A program made the translations under genes and the position numbers. 64,000 bases of DNA, taken from positions 27,127 to 91,126 of the forward strand of contig CADDZM010000001.1 of NCBI GenBank assembly GCA_902812345.1. The letters are read 5' to 3'. The notes under the pieces are model-generated. The model saw only the letters and a program-made list of their open reading frames with translations, had not been told where the DNA came from and did not search any database. The DNA is from Chloroflexota bacterium. GTDB lineage: Bacteria; Chloroflexota; Chloroflexia; Chloroheliales; Chloroheliaceae. How positions within the stretch are numbered: position 1 is the stretch's first letter; the number at the start of each line of letters is the position of its first letter. Shown here piece after piece: positions 25,581 to 35,245 of this stretch.

Positions 25581-26294
25581 TTACTCGTGGGTTTTGGAAC
25601 GGATAAGCTCGATTAAGCGTTTGGATACAGCCGGGTTAGGGCTGGCGGGCAGGTAAGCCTCGAACTGGTCGGCCAGTTGGCGCATGGATGGGCCGAGCGC
25701 GCCATCTTTATCCAGTTCGAGCGCCGACTCCACATCTCCCAGGCCCACTTCGTAAAGCTCCGGGTAGTGGCGGGCCAGGGCGAAAGCCAGGTTAGCCCTG
25801 GCAAGATAGTGGTTAGGCCGGTCGGGTTCCATCTCTATTACCGAGGTCATATCCCGCAGGGCGTCCACCGCCATGCCTTTGTTGGTAAAAAAAGAGGCCC
25901 GGTTGAGTAAATTCTGGGCGGTGCGGTCCAGTTCGAGCGCGTCATTAAGGTCGCCCAGGGCGGCAGCATCTTTACCCAGGGCCAGGTTTACCACGCTGCG
26001 GCTGGAATACAGGGTGGCCGTCGGGGCAATCTGGATGGCGGCGGAATAGTCGGCCAGGGCTTCCTCGTAGCGCCCCAGTTCAAAGAGAATTCTGCCCCGG
26101 TTCCAGTAGTTATCCGCTTCTTCAGGGTCTAGCCGCACGGCCTGGCTGATATATTCGACCGCTTTCGGGTAATTTCCCGCCTGCAAAAGAAGTATCGCAG
26201 CCCGGTTCCAACTGTGGGGCGATTGGGGGTCTTTCGCGACCTCGGCCTCGGCTTCGGCCAGCCCGGCCCGGTCCTCGTTCTGGTTCTCCGGCAT
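25581..26294 (-). CDS. Tetratricopeptide repeat protein
   Basis: 237 residues, made of about five TPR units starting near residue 25 (for example SWNRAAILLLQAGNYPKAVE, then DNYWNRGRILFELGRYEEALADY). No signal peptide or catalytic domain. A cytosolic protein-interaction scaffold; partner unknown. It is divergent from the PolX-like gene. Confidence 0.85.
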   Translation of the reverse strand: MPENQNEDRAGLAEAEAEVAKDPQSPHSWNRAAILLLQAGNYPKAVEYISQAVRLDPEEADNYWNRGRILFELGRYEEALADYSAAIQIAPTATLYSSRSVVNLALGKDAAALGDLNDALELDRTAQNLLNRASFFTNKGMAVDALRDMTSVIEMEPDRPNHYLARANLAFALARHYPELYEVGLGDVESALELDKDGALGPSMRQLADQFEAYLPASPNPAVSKRLIELIRSKTHE

Positions 26295-26398
26295 TTGCCT
26301 CTCTCTTTTTATTTATTTCCCGTTCAATATCCAATGTTTTACGTTCAACGGCTATTTTGGCATGTTACATTTGGTAGAATTTCTGTGTCAAATAGGTA

Positions 26399-26426
26399 TT
26401 GTCCTGAGAATTTATGAAGGTATAAT
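26399..26426 (+). promoter_or_regulatory. Sigma-70-type promoter for the PolX-like gene
   Basis: TTGTCC (26399-26404), a 16-base spacer and TATAAT (26421-26426), about 65 bases before the start. Confidence 0.65.
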
Positions 26427-26491
26427 AGTAAGGCGCTCAAAAGTTAATTGGTTAGCTGAATGTGTTGGGTCGCGGGGAAGGCTGGAAGAAG

Positions 26492-28222
26492 ATGACTAAC
26501 GAGGATTTTGCCAGGGTTTTCATGCTTATTGGCGATTTGATGGAACTTAAAGGCGAGAACGTATTTAAGATTTCAGCATATCGCAAAGCCGCCGACACAA
26601 TGCTCAATGCCCCTGAAGATGTCGCTACGCTCTGGAAAGAAAACCGGGTGATGGAACTGCCCGGCGTGGGCGAGGCTATCGCCGGGAAAATTGACGAACT
26701 GATGCGCACCGGACATTTGAAATTTCTCGAACGGTTGGAAGAAGAAGTGCCGCCCGACCTGGTGACGCTGCTACAGGTGCCGGGCATCGGCTCGAAAACG
26801 GCCATGCTCCTTTACAAGCACCTGGGCATCAAGGGTCTGGGCGAACTCGAACAGGCCGCCAGGGAAGGCCGAGTTGCCACGGTCCCCGGTATGGGTGAGA
26901 AGAAACAGGACGCTCTCCTGAAGAGTATCGAGGCGCTTCACCGGCGCGGCGAGAATAAGACTTTGCTGGGGATTGCGCTGCCCTGCGCCCGCCAGCTTAT
27001 GATGGACATGATAAAGGTTGACCCGAACATCAAACAGGTATTGCCTGTCGGGGCGGTCCGGCGCGGCGAGGAAACAATGGAGACGGTCAGCGTGGTGGCT
27101 TCCACCGATGATACCTACGAGACTTTGCAGCATTTCAAGAAGCTGCCGGTTGTTGATGAGATTTTGCGGGAGCGCGACTACAAGGTGGAGGCCCGGCTTA
27201 AAAACGGCCTGAAAGTTGAGTTTATCGCCTGCTTCCCGGAGCAACTGGCAACGACCCTCGTTATGACTACCGGCACCGATGAACACCGCCGCCAGTTGCG
27301 CGACATAGCCCGCCTGAAGGGTTACGAGCTAAGTATGGGCGGGTTTATCAAGGGTGACGAAATCTGGACCGCTCACGACGAGGAAGAAGTCTTTCGCCAC
27401 CTCGATTTGCCTTACATTCCACCCGAACTGCGCAAGGGTAACGGCGAAATCCAGGCCGTTCAGCAGGGTGAAATGGCCCTCGACCTTGTAACTCTGGACG
27501 ATATTAAAGGTGACTTGCACAGCCATTCGACCTGGAGTGACGGCACGGCCACGATTGAGGCGATGGCGCGGGCGGCGGCGGTGCGGGGCTATCGCTATCT
27601 TCTCCTGACCGACCACACCAAGAGCCTGGGCATCGTGCGCGGCCTGACCGAGGAAAAGCTGTGGCAGCAGCAGGCCGAAATCGCCCGCGTAAACGAAGTG
27701 TTGAGCGGCGAAGGCTTCAACTTCAAGCTGTTAAGCGGGGCTGAAGTTGAAATTAAGGCCGACGGCACGCTTGATTTCAGTGACGAAGTGCTGGCGAAAA
27801 TGGATATTGTAGTCTGCTCGTTGCATAGCAGTTTGCGCCAGGAGCGGGAAAAGATAACCGAACGCTTGATTCAAGCGATGAGTAACCCGAACGTTGATAT
27901 AATCGCGCACCCGACCGGGCGTATCATTAACAACCGCGAACCGGCTGACCTGGATATGGGGCAGGTTTTCAAAGCAGCGCATGAAACCGGCACGGCCCTG
28001 GAAATCAACAGCGGTCCGGACCGCCTCGACCTTAAAGCCGAGCACGTCCAGGAAGCTCTTGAAGAAGGCGTAAAGCTGGTTATCAGCAGCGATTCGCACT
28101 CGGTCAGCGGCCTGGCGATGCTGGAATACGGCGTGATTACGGCCCGGCGGGGTGGCGCAAGAGCGTCCGAGATTTTAAATACTCTTGAACTTGACCAGCT
28201 TCTTGCCCAATTAAAGCGCTAA
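26492..28222 (+). CDS. polX: PolX-family protein: degenerate Pol beta-like domain fused to intact PHP domain
   Basis: 576 residues from the ATG at 26492 (GGAAGAAG upstream). Order: HhH/8-kDa-type region (1-150, with LPGVGEAIAGKID and VPGIGSKTAMLLYKHLGI), nucleotidyltransferase palm/thumb (about 155-310), PHP phosphoesterase (about 335-570). In the palm, the usual GS-x-RR...D-x-D reads GAVRRGEETMETVSVV, so the two catalytic Asp are Thr198 and Ser200, and the third Asp is Glu243 (KVEFIA). The PHP metal ligands are complete: DLHSHSTWSDG, TDH, GAEVEI, SLHS, AHPTGR, SDSHS. It is therefore probably a 3'-5' nuclease or AP-site enzyme without polymerase activity. Confidence 0.9.
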   Translation: MTNEDFARVFMLIGDLMELKGENVFKISAYRKAADTMLNAPEDVATLWKENRVMELPGVGEAIAGKIDELMRTGHLKFLERLEEEVPPDLVTLLQVPGIGSKTAMLLYKHLGIKGLGELEQAAREGRVATVPGMGEKKQDALLKSIEALHRRGENKTLLGIALPCARQLMMDMIKVDPNIKQVLPVGAVRRGEETMETVSVVASTDDTYETLQHFKKLPVVDEILRERDYKVEARLKNGLKVEFIACFPEQLATTLVMTTGTDEHRRQLRDIARLKGYELSMGGFIKGDEIWTAHDEEEVFRHLDLPYIPPELRKGNGEIQAVQQGEMALDLVTLDDIKGDLHSHSTWSDGTATIEAMARAAAVRGYRYLLLTDHTKSLGIVRGLTEEKLWQQQAEIARVNEVLSGEGFNFKLLSGAEVEIKADGTLDFSDEVLAKMDIVVCSLHSSLRQEREKITERLIQAMSNPNVDIIAHPTGRIINNREPADLDMGQVFKAAHETGTALEINSGPDRLDLKAEHVQEALEEGVKLVISSDSHSVSGLAMLEYGVITARRGGARASEILNTLELDQLLAQLKR

Positions 28223-29487
28223 AATATGCCCTGGTATAAATCCTCTAGGGGCTTTACCAGTGTGTCCCAGGTGTATTCCGTCTCAAGCCAGCCCGCGCTT
28301 AACCTGCCAAAATCTTTTCTTTCTTCTTTGGACAGACCGGCCATTTGAACTACTGCCTCGGCAAAGGCTTCGTTATCGCCGGGCGCGACCAGCCTACCGC
28401 CTTTTCCGTTTTGCAGGTAATTCGGCAGTTCGCCGACGGTCTCGGTAACGACCGGCGGACCCGCCATCAGCAAATCGAGAAATTTGGCCGAGCAGCGCGA
28501 ACGGTTTATCAGGTTGTCGTCGAAAGGGTAGAGGGCAATATCGCCGCAACCCAGGACCGCGGGCAATTCTTGTAGTGTAACCGTGCCGGTCTGGCTAATT
28601 TTGGGGGTTAGCCCATGCGCCCGAGCCAGTTCCATAAAGCGAGCATCTTCACCGTGAAAGCCGCTACCCACCACCAGCAGGTGGGTTTGCGCGGCCTTTT
28701 CCGGCGGCAACTTTTCCAGCACCAGCCGGAAAATCTCTAATAAACGCTCCATCTTAAATTCCACGAAGCGGGTGTAGGCTAGCAGCACCAGGTTTTCATC
28801 CAAGAAACCCAGTTTTTTTCTTTGTTCTCGGGCCGCCCCGCCAACTTCCAGGTCGCGCCACCCGGCGTATTTTTTGGGCGAAACGCCGTTTGGCAAATAA
28901 AGCACCCTGGCTGGGTCTACCCCGAAGCCCCAGGCCTGCGTCTGGAGGGTACGGCTTGCCACCGTAACGGCGGCAGCCCGGCGCGGTAAGTCGCGCTCCT
29001 GCCAGGCAAACAGCCTTTTTTGCAAGAAAGAATAGAGCAGCAGGTCGTTGTAACCGCCCGGCCCTTCCCAATCGTCCGTATCCAGCACAAAAGGGCGGCG
29101 GGCGAGGGAAAGCAGCAGGGCGGCCAGACCGCTAAAAGCTTTTGGCTTGAAAACGTGGATAATATCCGGTTTGAAAGACACCGCCGCCGAAACGAGCCGG
29201 ACTGGCAGGCGTAACGGTTGCGGACCACGCCGGACCGGCACGAAAAGCAGTTCCACGCCGTTGACAGTTTCCAGGCGGTTTTTGGTCAGAAGGCGGTCTG
29301 ATGACCCCACCGGGTCGTCCCAGGGCGGCACGATAACTCGCACCCGGTGGCCGCGCCGGACCAACGCCTCGGCGATAGGCAGCACCCGGGCGGCGGTGGT
29401 CCCCTTGGTTTTTAGGCCAAAAGGAGCTACCAGGCAAATTTTCAGGCTGCCTTTAGTAGGGGTTGATTTTGGCTGGACGGTCGTCAT
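28219..29487 (-). CDS. Glycosyltransferase family 4 (GT-B) protein
   Basis: 422 residues. The N-terminal Rossmann half begins ICLVAPFGLKTKGTTAARV with a GHRVRV strand; the C-terminal half has LLVVGSGFHGE, GCGDIALYPFDDNLINRSRC and DNEAFAEAV, a GT4-like nucleotide-sugar pocket. The usual E-x7-E is weak. It probably adds a sugar to a lipid- or polymer-linked acceptor at the membrane. The gene converges on polX and the two stop codons overlap by four bases (CTAA). Confidence 0.85.
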   Translation of the reverse strand: MTTVQPKSTPTKGSLKICLVAPFGLKTKGTTAARVLPIAEALVRRGHRVRVIVPPWDDPVGSSDRLLTKNRLETVNGVELLFVPVRRGPQPLRLPVRLVSAAVSFKPDIIHVFKPKAFSGLAALLLSLARRPFVLDTDDWEGPGGYNDLLLYSFLQKRLFAWQERDLPRRAAAVTVASRTLQTQAWGFGVDPARVLYLPNGVSPKKYAGWRDLEVGGAAREQRKKLGFLDENLVLLAYTRFVEFKMERLLEIFRLVLEKLPPEKAAQTHLLVVGSGFHGEDARFMELARAHGLTPKISQTGTVTLQELPAVLGCGDIALYPFDDNLINRSRCSAKFLDLLMAGPPVVTETVGELPNYLQNGKGGRLVAPGDNEAFAEAVVQMAGLSKEERKDFGRLSAGWLETEYTWDTLVKPLEDLYQGIF

Positions 29488-29625
29488 AAGACCTATTTTA
29501 ACCTAAAGTCAGCCCAACTCCAAAACCCGGCAGAAATAAACATTTTGAATTGCGCTCTGGCATTTAATGGTGGTAAAGGTGCTAATCTAAAATGGGCCAG
29601 GTAAATAATTCCTTAGAAAGGCGAG

Positions 29626-30573
29626 ATGGACCGGCAAGAAATAGTTGTTTCAGAAATGATGCGCCAGAAGGTAGCGACCCTGGGCGAAACGGGCGAGCAA
29701 TGGCTGATGGCCCTGCCTGCCCTTGTGGAAGAAATAGCGCAGGACTGGCAGCTAGAAGTGGGCGAAAGCCTTCTCGGCGGCTCAGAGGCTTTTGTAGCCC
29801 GCGCCACGACCATTGACGGCTTCCAGGCTGTCATTAAGGTCGCCATGCCGCCCGCCGAAGGGAATACCGTATTTGCCAGCGAAATAACCGGTTTAAAACT
29901 TGCCAACGGGCGCGGCTATGTCCGGTTGCTTCGCTCGGACCTGGACCGCCGGGCGCTTTTGCTGGAAGCCCTCGGCCCCAGTTTGCAAGATATGGGTCTT
30001 TCCAGCCGGGCGCAAATCGAGATTATCTGCGCCACCCTGCGCGAATCGTGGGTACGCGTACCGCTCGACACCGGGCTTTTCAATGAGGAAAAAGCAGCCC
30101 AATGGCACACAAAATTTATCGGCAGTTTGTGGCAGCAACTTGGAGAACCCTGCTCCCGGCGAGCCTTCGAAACCGCCCTGCTTTTTACCGAGAATCGCGC
30201 CAGGGCTTACGACCCGGCTACAGCCGTCCTCGTACATGGTGACGCCCACAGCGGCAACACTCTTCAAACCCTCACCGAGGGTAGCGGGACGCGCTCGTTC
30301 AAGCTGATTGACCCGGATGGACTGGCCGCCGGACCGGCCTGTGACCTGGGCGTCCTGATGCGGGATTGGTTGGACGAACTGCTGCCCGACCCGCTAAAAC
30401 TCGGCCTCGAACGGCGCGACCTGCTGTCCCGCCTGACCGGGGCCGACCCGCAAGCGGTCTGGGAGTGGGGGTTTATCCAGACCATGTCAACCGGTCTGCT
30501 GATGTTGCGGATAGGCGCGACCGGTCAGGGCCGGACAATGCTGCAAGTTGTCGAGGCGTGGTCCCGGGCTTAA
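29626..30573 (+). CDS. APH(6)/hydroxyurea-type small-molecule kinase
   Basis: 315 residues. Aminoglycoside-phosphotransferase fold: ATP-lysine strand QAVIKVAMPP (about 66-75), LLLEALGPSLQDM as in the APH(6) (streptomycin kinase) family, the Brenner motif VLVHGDAHSGN with catalytic Asp206 and Asn211, and IDPDG with metal-binding Asp229. The ATG follows AGGCGAG. Chromosomal members of this family phosphorylate diverse substrates, so resistance is possible but not shown. Composition is like its neighbours, so there is no sign of recent transfer. Confidence 0.85.
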   Translation: MDRQEIVVSEMMRQKVATLGETGEQWLMALPALVEEIAQDWQLEVGESLLGGSEAFVARATTIDGFQAVIKVAMPPAEGNTVFASEITGLKLANGRGYVRLLRSDLDRRALLLEALGPSLQDMGLSSRAQIEIICATLRESWVRVPLDTGLFNEEKAAQWHTKFIGSLWQQLGEPCSRRAFETALLFTENRARAYDPATAVLVHGDAHSGNTLQTLTEGSGTRSFKLIDPDGLAAGPACDLGVLMRDWLDELLPDPLKLGLERRDLLSRLTGADPQAVWEWGFIQTMSTGLLMLRIGATGQGRTMLQVVEAWSRA

Positions 30574-30578
30574 AGGTT

Positions 30579-30628
30579 TTTGAAATAAAAAGAGAGGCGT
30601 AGTCAAACGCCTCTCTTTTTATTTCAAA
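30579..30628. terminator. Bidirectional intrinsic terminator
   Basis: A perfect 22-bp stem with loop AGTCAA and A/T runs at both bases of the stem, lying between the convergent kinase and tldE genes. It serves both strands. Confidence 0.92.
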
Positions 30629-30646
30629 TCATTTTAAGTGAAAAGT

Positions 30647-31969
30647 TTAGTTGGCAACTGCGCTCACGCCATCGAGCCGGATATAGGGCAGCCTTAGCGA
30701 CCCGTAGACCAGTGCAACTTCCTTGCTCAGACCGCCCAGGCTGTTCTTGAGCAGTTCGTAGGTGTTTCCGGCGATAGATACATCTTTCACCCGGCCCACC
30801 ACCTCGCCGTTTTCGATTTTGAAAGCGACATTGACCGGGTTGCTGAACGCCCCGGCCAGGAGGTTGGTCTGGCCCATGCCCAGCAAACTCTCGACCACCA
30901 GCCCTTCCTTGATGTCCTTTATCATTTCCTTGAAAGGAACATCGCCGCCCTTAATCATCGGGTTGTGGAAACTGGCCCCCGGTTGCCCCAGCAGGCCGCG
31001 CTTGCCGTGCCCGGTGCTTTCGGTTTTTGCCTCGCCCGCCGTCTTCAGGTTGTGGAAGTAGCCGGTGAGGACGCCCTTGTCGAAGAAAGTAATTGGTTTG
31101 GTTGGGGTGCCTTCGTCATCCACGCCCGCGCTGCCGGGCCGGTTGGCGACAATCGGCTCATCCACGAAAGTAATACGCGGGTCAATGATTTGTTCGCCGA
31201 TTTTGCCCGAAAGCGGGCTGACGCCCAGGTGCGCGTTTTTACCGCTTAAACCCAGCATAAATGGATAGAACAGCAGAATCGAACCGGCCGGGGTAAAGAC
31301 AACCGGCAGTTCACCGTCCGAAATGCTCAGTTTGACAATCTTCTGGGCCAGGCCGAGTTGCTCCATGACCTTTTCGGTAAGCCGGTTAAAAGCCTCTTCC
31401 GGGGTTACAGCGCTGTGGGCATCGTAGGTCATAAAAACATCGTCGCCCCGCACCTGCTGGATACTGACGCTGCCGCTCAGCGAAGTCCGGCGGTCTTTCT
31501 GGTTTACCCCCTTCGAGTTGGCCAGGTGCTGGTCGTAGCTCGTCCGCGAGAAATCCACCTCGACCATTACCTCGTCCCGGCTGGTCACGTTCTCGATTTT
31601 GGCGGCCAGTTCGCGGCTGTACTCGGAAAGCTCCTGGATGTCCAGCCGGGCCGTTTCGGTGCTGTAGCCGTCAAAGACCTCGCCCTGGGCGGGCTTCGCA
31701 AACTCAAAAGTGGCCTCACCGCCGAACTGGGCCGAAGTCAGGGTTGACTCCAGCAGCTTGTCCTTATCGGTCAGGTCGGTAGTAGAATAAAAACCCAGCT
31801 TGCCGTCCTTGATAGCCCGGATGCTGATACCGCTGGTCTCCTGGACCTCACTGGAGCGCAGTTTCCCGGCCCGGTAACTGACGTTAACCGACTCCGCCGT
31901 AACGGCGAAGGTCTCGACGCTATCAACGTGCGGCTTGATTAAATCTAAAATTTCGTTAGCTCGATCCAT
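30647..31969 (-). CDS. pmbA: TldE/PmbA subunit of the TldD/TldE metallopeptidase
   Basis: 440 residues. TldE pairs with TldD as a heterodimeric protease that in Enterobacteria matures microcin B17 and degrades CcdA. Seen: an N-terminal domain with VNVSYRAGKLRSSEVQE, and a C-terminal domain with IDPRITFVDEP, DDEGTPTKPITFFDKGVLTG and GLVVESLLGMGQTN (parts). It lacks the metal motif carried by TldD, as expected. The ATG follows AAGGACC and lies 12 bases after tldD. Confidence 0.92.
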   Translation of the reverse strand: MDRANEILDLIKPHVDSVETFAVTAESVNVSYRAGKLRSSEVQETSGISIRAIKDGKLGFYSTTDLTDKDKLLESTLTSAQFGGEATFEFAKPAQGEVFDGYSTETARLDIQELSEYSRELAAKIENVTSRDEVMVEVDFSRTSYDQHLANSKGVNQKDRRTSLSGSVSIQQVRGDDVFMTYDAHSAVTPEEAFNRLTEKVMEQLGLAQKIVKLSISDGELPVVFTPAGSILLFYPFMLGLSGKNAHLGVSPLSGKIGEQIIDPRITFVDEPIVANRPGSAGVDDEGTPTKPITFFDKGVLTGYFHNLKTAGEAKTESTGHGKRGLLGQPGASFHNPMIKGGDVPFKEMIKDIKEGLVVESLLGMGQTNLLAGAFSNPVNVAFKIENGEVVGRVKDVSIAGNTYELLKNSLGGLSKEVALVYGSLRLPYIRLDGVSAVAN

Positions 31970-31981
31970 TGGTCCTTGCTC

Positions 31982-33370
31982 CTATACCGTCATAGCACTG
32001 GGCTGCTTGTTGGAATTGCCGCCGATTTGGACGTTCTTAATCCGCACGTGCGGCGAACCCATCCCGACCGGCAGCGGCGATTGCCCGCCCTTGCCGCAAC
32101 TTCCGGCGGACCATTCCAGGTCGTTGCCGACCGCTTCGACATCGCCAAGCGTCGTAAAGATATTCCCGGCCATCACCACATCTTTGACCATTTCGGCAAG
32201 CTGGCCGTCCCGGATCATATAGGCATACTGGCTGCTGAAAGAGAAGTTTTCCATCGCGGTCTGCCCGCCGATAAAGTCGCAGGCGTACACGCCCAGTTCG
32301 ATGTCTTTAATCATGTCCTCGAAAGGCGTCTCGCCGTTCTTGATGCAGGTGTTGGTCATGCGGACAATCGGGCTGTGGCGGTAGTCCATAGCGCGGGCAT
32401 TCCCGGTAGGTGTCTCGCCGAGTTTGGCGGCAGTTTCGCGGGAGTGGAGCCGCCCGACCAGTTCGCCCTCTTTAATCAGGTCGGTTTCGTGGGTCGGGGT
32501 GCCTTCGTCGTCGTATTGCATGGTGCCAACCAGGTTCGGGTGGACCCCGCCATCGGACACGTTCAGGATGGACGGCCCAAAGCGGCGGCCCAACCGCATC
32601 ATTTCCTGGGCGCGCGGGTTCTGGTCAATGTGGTCGGCCTCAGAGAGGTGGCCGAAGGCTTCGTGCATAAAGACCCCGGCCAGAATCTGGTCGAGGATAA
32701 CGGTGTAGTTCCCGGCCTGGACCGGCTTGGCTTTGAGCATTTCCACGGTGCGCTTGCCGAGGTTGGCGACTTTCTCTTCCTGGTTGTAGATATTATTGAA
32801 GTCCCAGGCGGTAAAGACCCGGTCGAAAGACTGCTGGACGTTCGCGCCGTCACGGGCTACCGCGCTAAAACGCAGGCTGCCGTAAGGCTTTTCTTGCTTG
32901 ACATAAGCGCCGTCGCTGTTGGCGTAGTAGGTCGTTACCATCGTATCGCCATAGCTGACGCTGGAATCCTGCAGGCCGGGGACGGACAGCATGACGCCGT
33001 TATAGTGTTCGGTAATTTCCTTTTTAGTAGCGAGGTCCACCTTGCGGAAGTCGTTTTCAAGGTTGATGGACAACTCGGCCACGTGGGCATCCAGTTCGGC
33101 CAACTTGGTATCACCCTCGCCGAGAGCTTTGGCGCATTCCAGGGCCAGCGCCACGTGGCGGTCGAGTTCGGTCAGGCTATTAAAAGTGCTGACGCCCCAG
33201 TTTCCGTTGTTAAGCACCCGGACGAACCCGCCGACATCGCGCCCGGTATTCACGGTTTCCAGGATTTTGCCGCGATAGGCAATACTGGTATTATCTTTGG
33301 TTTCGATGCGAATTTCGGTATAATCGGCCTTGCTTTTCCTCAAAGCGTCGGCAATACGGTCTCTCATCAT
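31982..33370 (-). CDS. tldD: TldD catalytic metallopeptidase subunit
   Basis: About 462 residues. TldD carries the zinc site HExxxH, seen here as HEAFGHLSEADH, about residues 236-247 from the start used. The typical DDEGTPTHETDLIKEGELVG segment and the C-terminal DVVMAGNIFTTLGDVEAVG are present. I use the ATG at 33370; a TTG ten codons upstream (33400) is also open, and neither has a strong ribosome site, so the start is uncertain. A TATAAT box on this strand lies at 33444-33449. First gene of a tldD-pmbA operon. Confidence 0.92.
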   Translation of the reverse strand: MMRDRIADALRKSKADYTEIRIETKDNTSIAYRGKILETVNTGRDVGGFVRVLNNGNWGVSTFNSLTELDRHVALALECAKALGEGDTKLAELDAHVAELSINLENDFRKVDLATKKEITEHYNGVMLSVPGLQDSSVSYGDTMVTTYYANSDGAYVKQEKPYGSLRFSAVARDGANVQQSFDRVFTAWDFNNIYNQEEKVANLGKRTVEMLKAKPVQAGNYTVILDQILAGVFMHEAFGHLSEADHIDQNPRAQEMMRLGRRFGPSILNVSDGGVHPNLVGTMQYDDEGTPTHETDLIKEGELVGRLHSRETAAKLGETPTGNARAMDYRHSPIVRMTNTCIKNGETPFEDMIKDIELGVYACDFIGGQTAMENFSFSSQYAYMIRDGQLAEMVKDVVMAGNIFTTLGDVEAVGNDLEWSAGSCGKGGQSPLPVGMGSPHVRIKNVQIGGNSNKQPSAMTV

Positions 33371-33945
33371 CGGTTTTAAATCCAGCCTTTCTAAATACAA
33401 ACAGGCAGTAAGATGGGCCTTTTAATAATAGCTATATCAAGATATTATACTCCAATTATGGGGTAAAAGTTCCCGTTTAAGCAATTTCAGCTCTTTTTAA
33501 GTGGTGTTGGGTGCTTTCTTTGTTCTTAACTATTTAAGAATTGTATTGTGGGTAAACCAACTAGAGATCTGACGTTTATCTTTAGCCAACTCAGAATTAG
33601 AATTATCAGCTATTTTTCCAGAAATAATACATATCTAACCCTTTCACGGCTTGTATACATTCCCAAGTTAAAAAAGCCATGAATGCTTGATTTATTTGCC
33701 GTATTCGTGCTAATCTTGTATATTAAGCTAAACCGCGTGAAGGAAATTACGGTCTTGCTTGTATTCAATTTTGCAAGTTGTTTTAGTTCGCCAACTGGGT
33801 AGTCACTGAAAATACTAGTCAGTTTCGTACCTTTTGTTTAAGGGTATATTGAACTTTGTATTAGGCGAAAGTTTGCTGATTTGGTGATATTGATAGCAGC
33901 AACCTAACTATTTTACGCTCGAGATACAGAAACCGCAGGGTACTA
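33371..33945. other. A+T-rich gap before the restriction-modification island
   Basis: 575 bases with no gene. The left part holds a leftward TATAAT (33444-33449) for tldD. The right part upstream of the methyltransferase is A+T-rich and contains a small inverted repeat ACTGA-9-TCAGT (33805-33823) that could be an operator. No duplicate of the tRNA-Arg 3' end, no integrase remnant and no IS end was found in it. Confidence 0.55.
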
Positions 33946-35229
33946 ATGATGATTACTAAATTGCTTGAAACACCTGTTCAGGGAGCCGATTTAAAAACCA
34001 AACCAACCGAAACACTTAATTGTGGTGATTTGTTTGCCGGTGCAGGTGGTTTATCAGTTGGTTTTCATCTTGAAGGTTTTAATTCGGTTTTTTTCAATGA
34101 AATAGATAAAGTTGCTGCCAAAACTTTTAGCTTTAATTTTCCTGATGCCACCTCATTCACATTCCCAATTCAAGACCTAACTGCTGAACAAATCCGCAAG
34201 GAGAGTTCTTTAGGAGATGAGGAGCTTGATGTAATGGTAGGAGGGCCACCTTGTCAAGGATTTAGCATTAATGCTCCAGTTCGAAGCACTGAGGATCCAC
34301 GAAATATTCTTTTTCATCATTATGTCCGATTAGTTTTAGAAGGTATTCGACCAAAGTTTGTAGTTCTTGAGAATGTACCTGGATTAGTCTCATTCAATAA
34401 TGGCAAAACTTTGCAAGATGTTGTTACCGCTTTTGAAAGGGCTGGTTACAAAGTAGTATTTCGTATTTTAAATGCAGCTCATTATGGAGTGCCAGAAGAA
34501 CGTTGGCGCTTGGTCTTTATAGGTACACGGCTTTCAGATGTTGAACTATCTTTTCCTTTACCAACACATTACAGTTTACAAAGGCCCAATTTTACGGGAG
34601 GCCGAAGCCATACTTTTCAATATGCTATTGGGAAACCATTACAGCCCAGTTTGTTTTTGGAAGATAAGTTACAGAAACCAATCACAGTAGGTGAAGCTAT
34701 CGGGGACTTGCCACACATTGAATCAGGTGGTGGTTCATTAGAAATGGATTATTACCTACCCCCACAAAGTGAATATCAGGCTCTATTGCGAAATCATTCC
34801 AAAAGGTTATACAATCATATTTGTTCAGGTGTGAGTGACATCAATATTGAACGTATGAGTCATGTTTTGCCTGGAGGTTCCTGGCGTGATATACCTCATG
34901 ATTTACTCCCCCTTGGCATGCAAAGAGCCCGCCGAAGTGACCACACAAAACGTTACGGTAGACTGGACCCTGAAGGTGTTTCTGGTACGATCCTAACAAA
35001 ATGCGACCCTCACTGGGGTACAGTCTTTCATTTTAACCAGGATCGGATAATAAGTGTTCGTGAGGCAGCCAGAATTCAATCTTTCCCTGATTGGTTTCGT
35101 TTCATTGGGACTCGTAGCGACCAGTATCGGCAAGTTGGTAATGCTGTACCACCTCTGTTAGCCCAGGCAATTGGCAAACATATTAAGAAGCTAATAGAAA
35201 ACCAAAATTTGGTATCAAAAATTTCCTAA
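33946..35229 (+). CDS. DNA (cytosine-5)-methyltransferase of a type II system
   Basis: 427 residues. All m5C-methyltransferase motifs are visible: motif I DLFAGAGGLSVGF (28-40), motif IV GGPPCQGFS with catalytic Cys103, motif VI LENV (141-144), motif VIII region EERWRLVFIG, and motif X QVGNAVPPLLAQAIGKHI near the end. The variable target-recognition region lies between VIII and X. Far more A+T-rich than its neighbours, with different codon use, which implies horizontal acquisition. The endonuclease gene starts 16 bases downstream. The sequence it methylates cannot be read directly. Confidence 0.95.
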   Translation: MMITKLLETPVQGADLKTKPTETLNCGDLFAGAGGLSVGFHLEGFNSVFFNEIDKVAAKTFSFNFPDATSFTFPIQDLTAEQIRKESSLGDEELDVMVGGPPCQGFSINAPVRSTEDPRNILFHHYVRLVLEGIRPKFVVLENVPGLVSFNNGKTLQDVVTAFERAGYKVVFRILNAAHYGVPEERWRLVFIGTRLSDVELSFPLPTHYSLQRPNFTGGRSHTFQYAIGKPLQPSLFLEDKLQKPITVGEAIGDLPHIESGGGSLEMDYYLPPQSEYQALLRNHSKRLYNHICSGVSDINIERMSHVLPGGSWRDIPHDLLPLGMQRARRSDHTKRYGRLDPEGVSGTILTKCDPHWGTVFHFNQDRIISVREAARIQSFPDWFRFIGTRSDQYRQVGNAVPPLLAQAIGKHIKKLIENQNLVSKIS

Positions 35230-35245
35230 AGGAAAGCGGAAAATT

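Noticed and set aside
31976..33379. 467-codon open frame opposite tldD
   Set aside because: It is antisense to a clear TldD with HEAFGH and the family blocks. Long antisense frames are common in GC-rich genes and this one has no recognisable domain.
33371..33945. Search for an attachment-site copy of the tRNA-Arg 3' end or an integrase remnant
   Set aside because: I read the interval for the tRNA 3' sequence and found no match longer than a few bases, so no integrative element is claimed.
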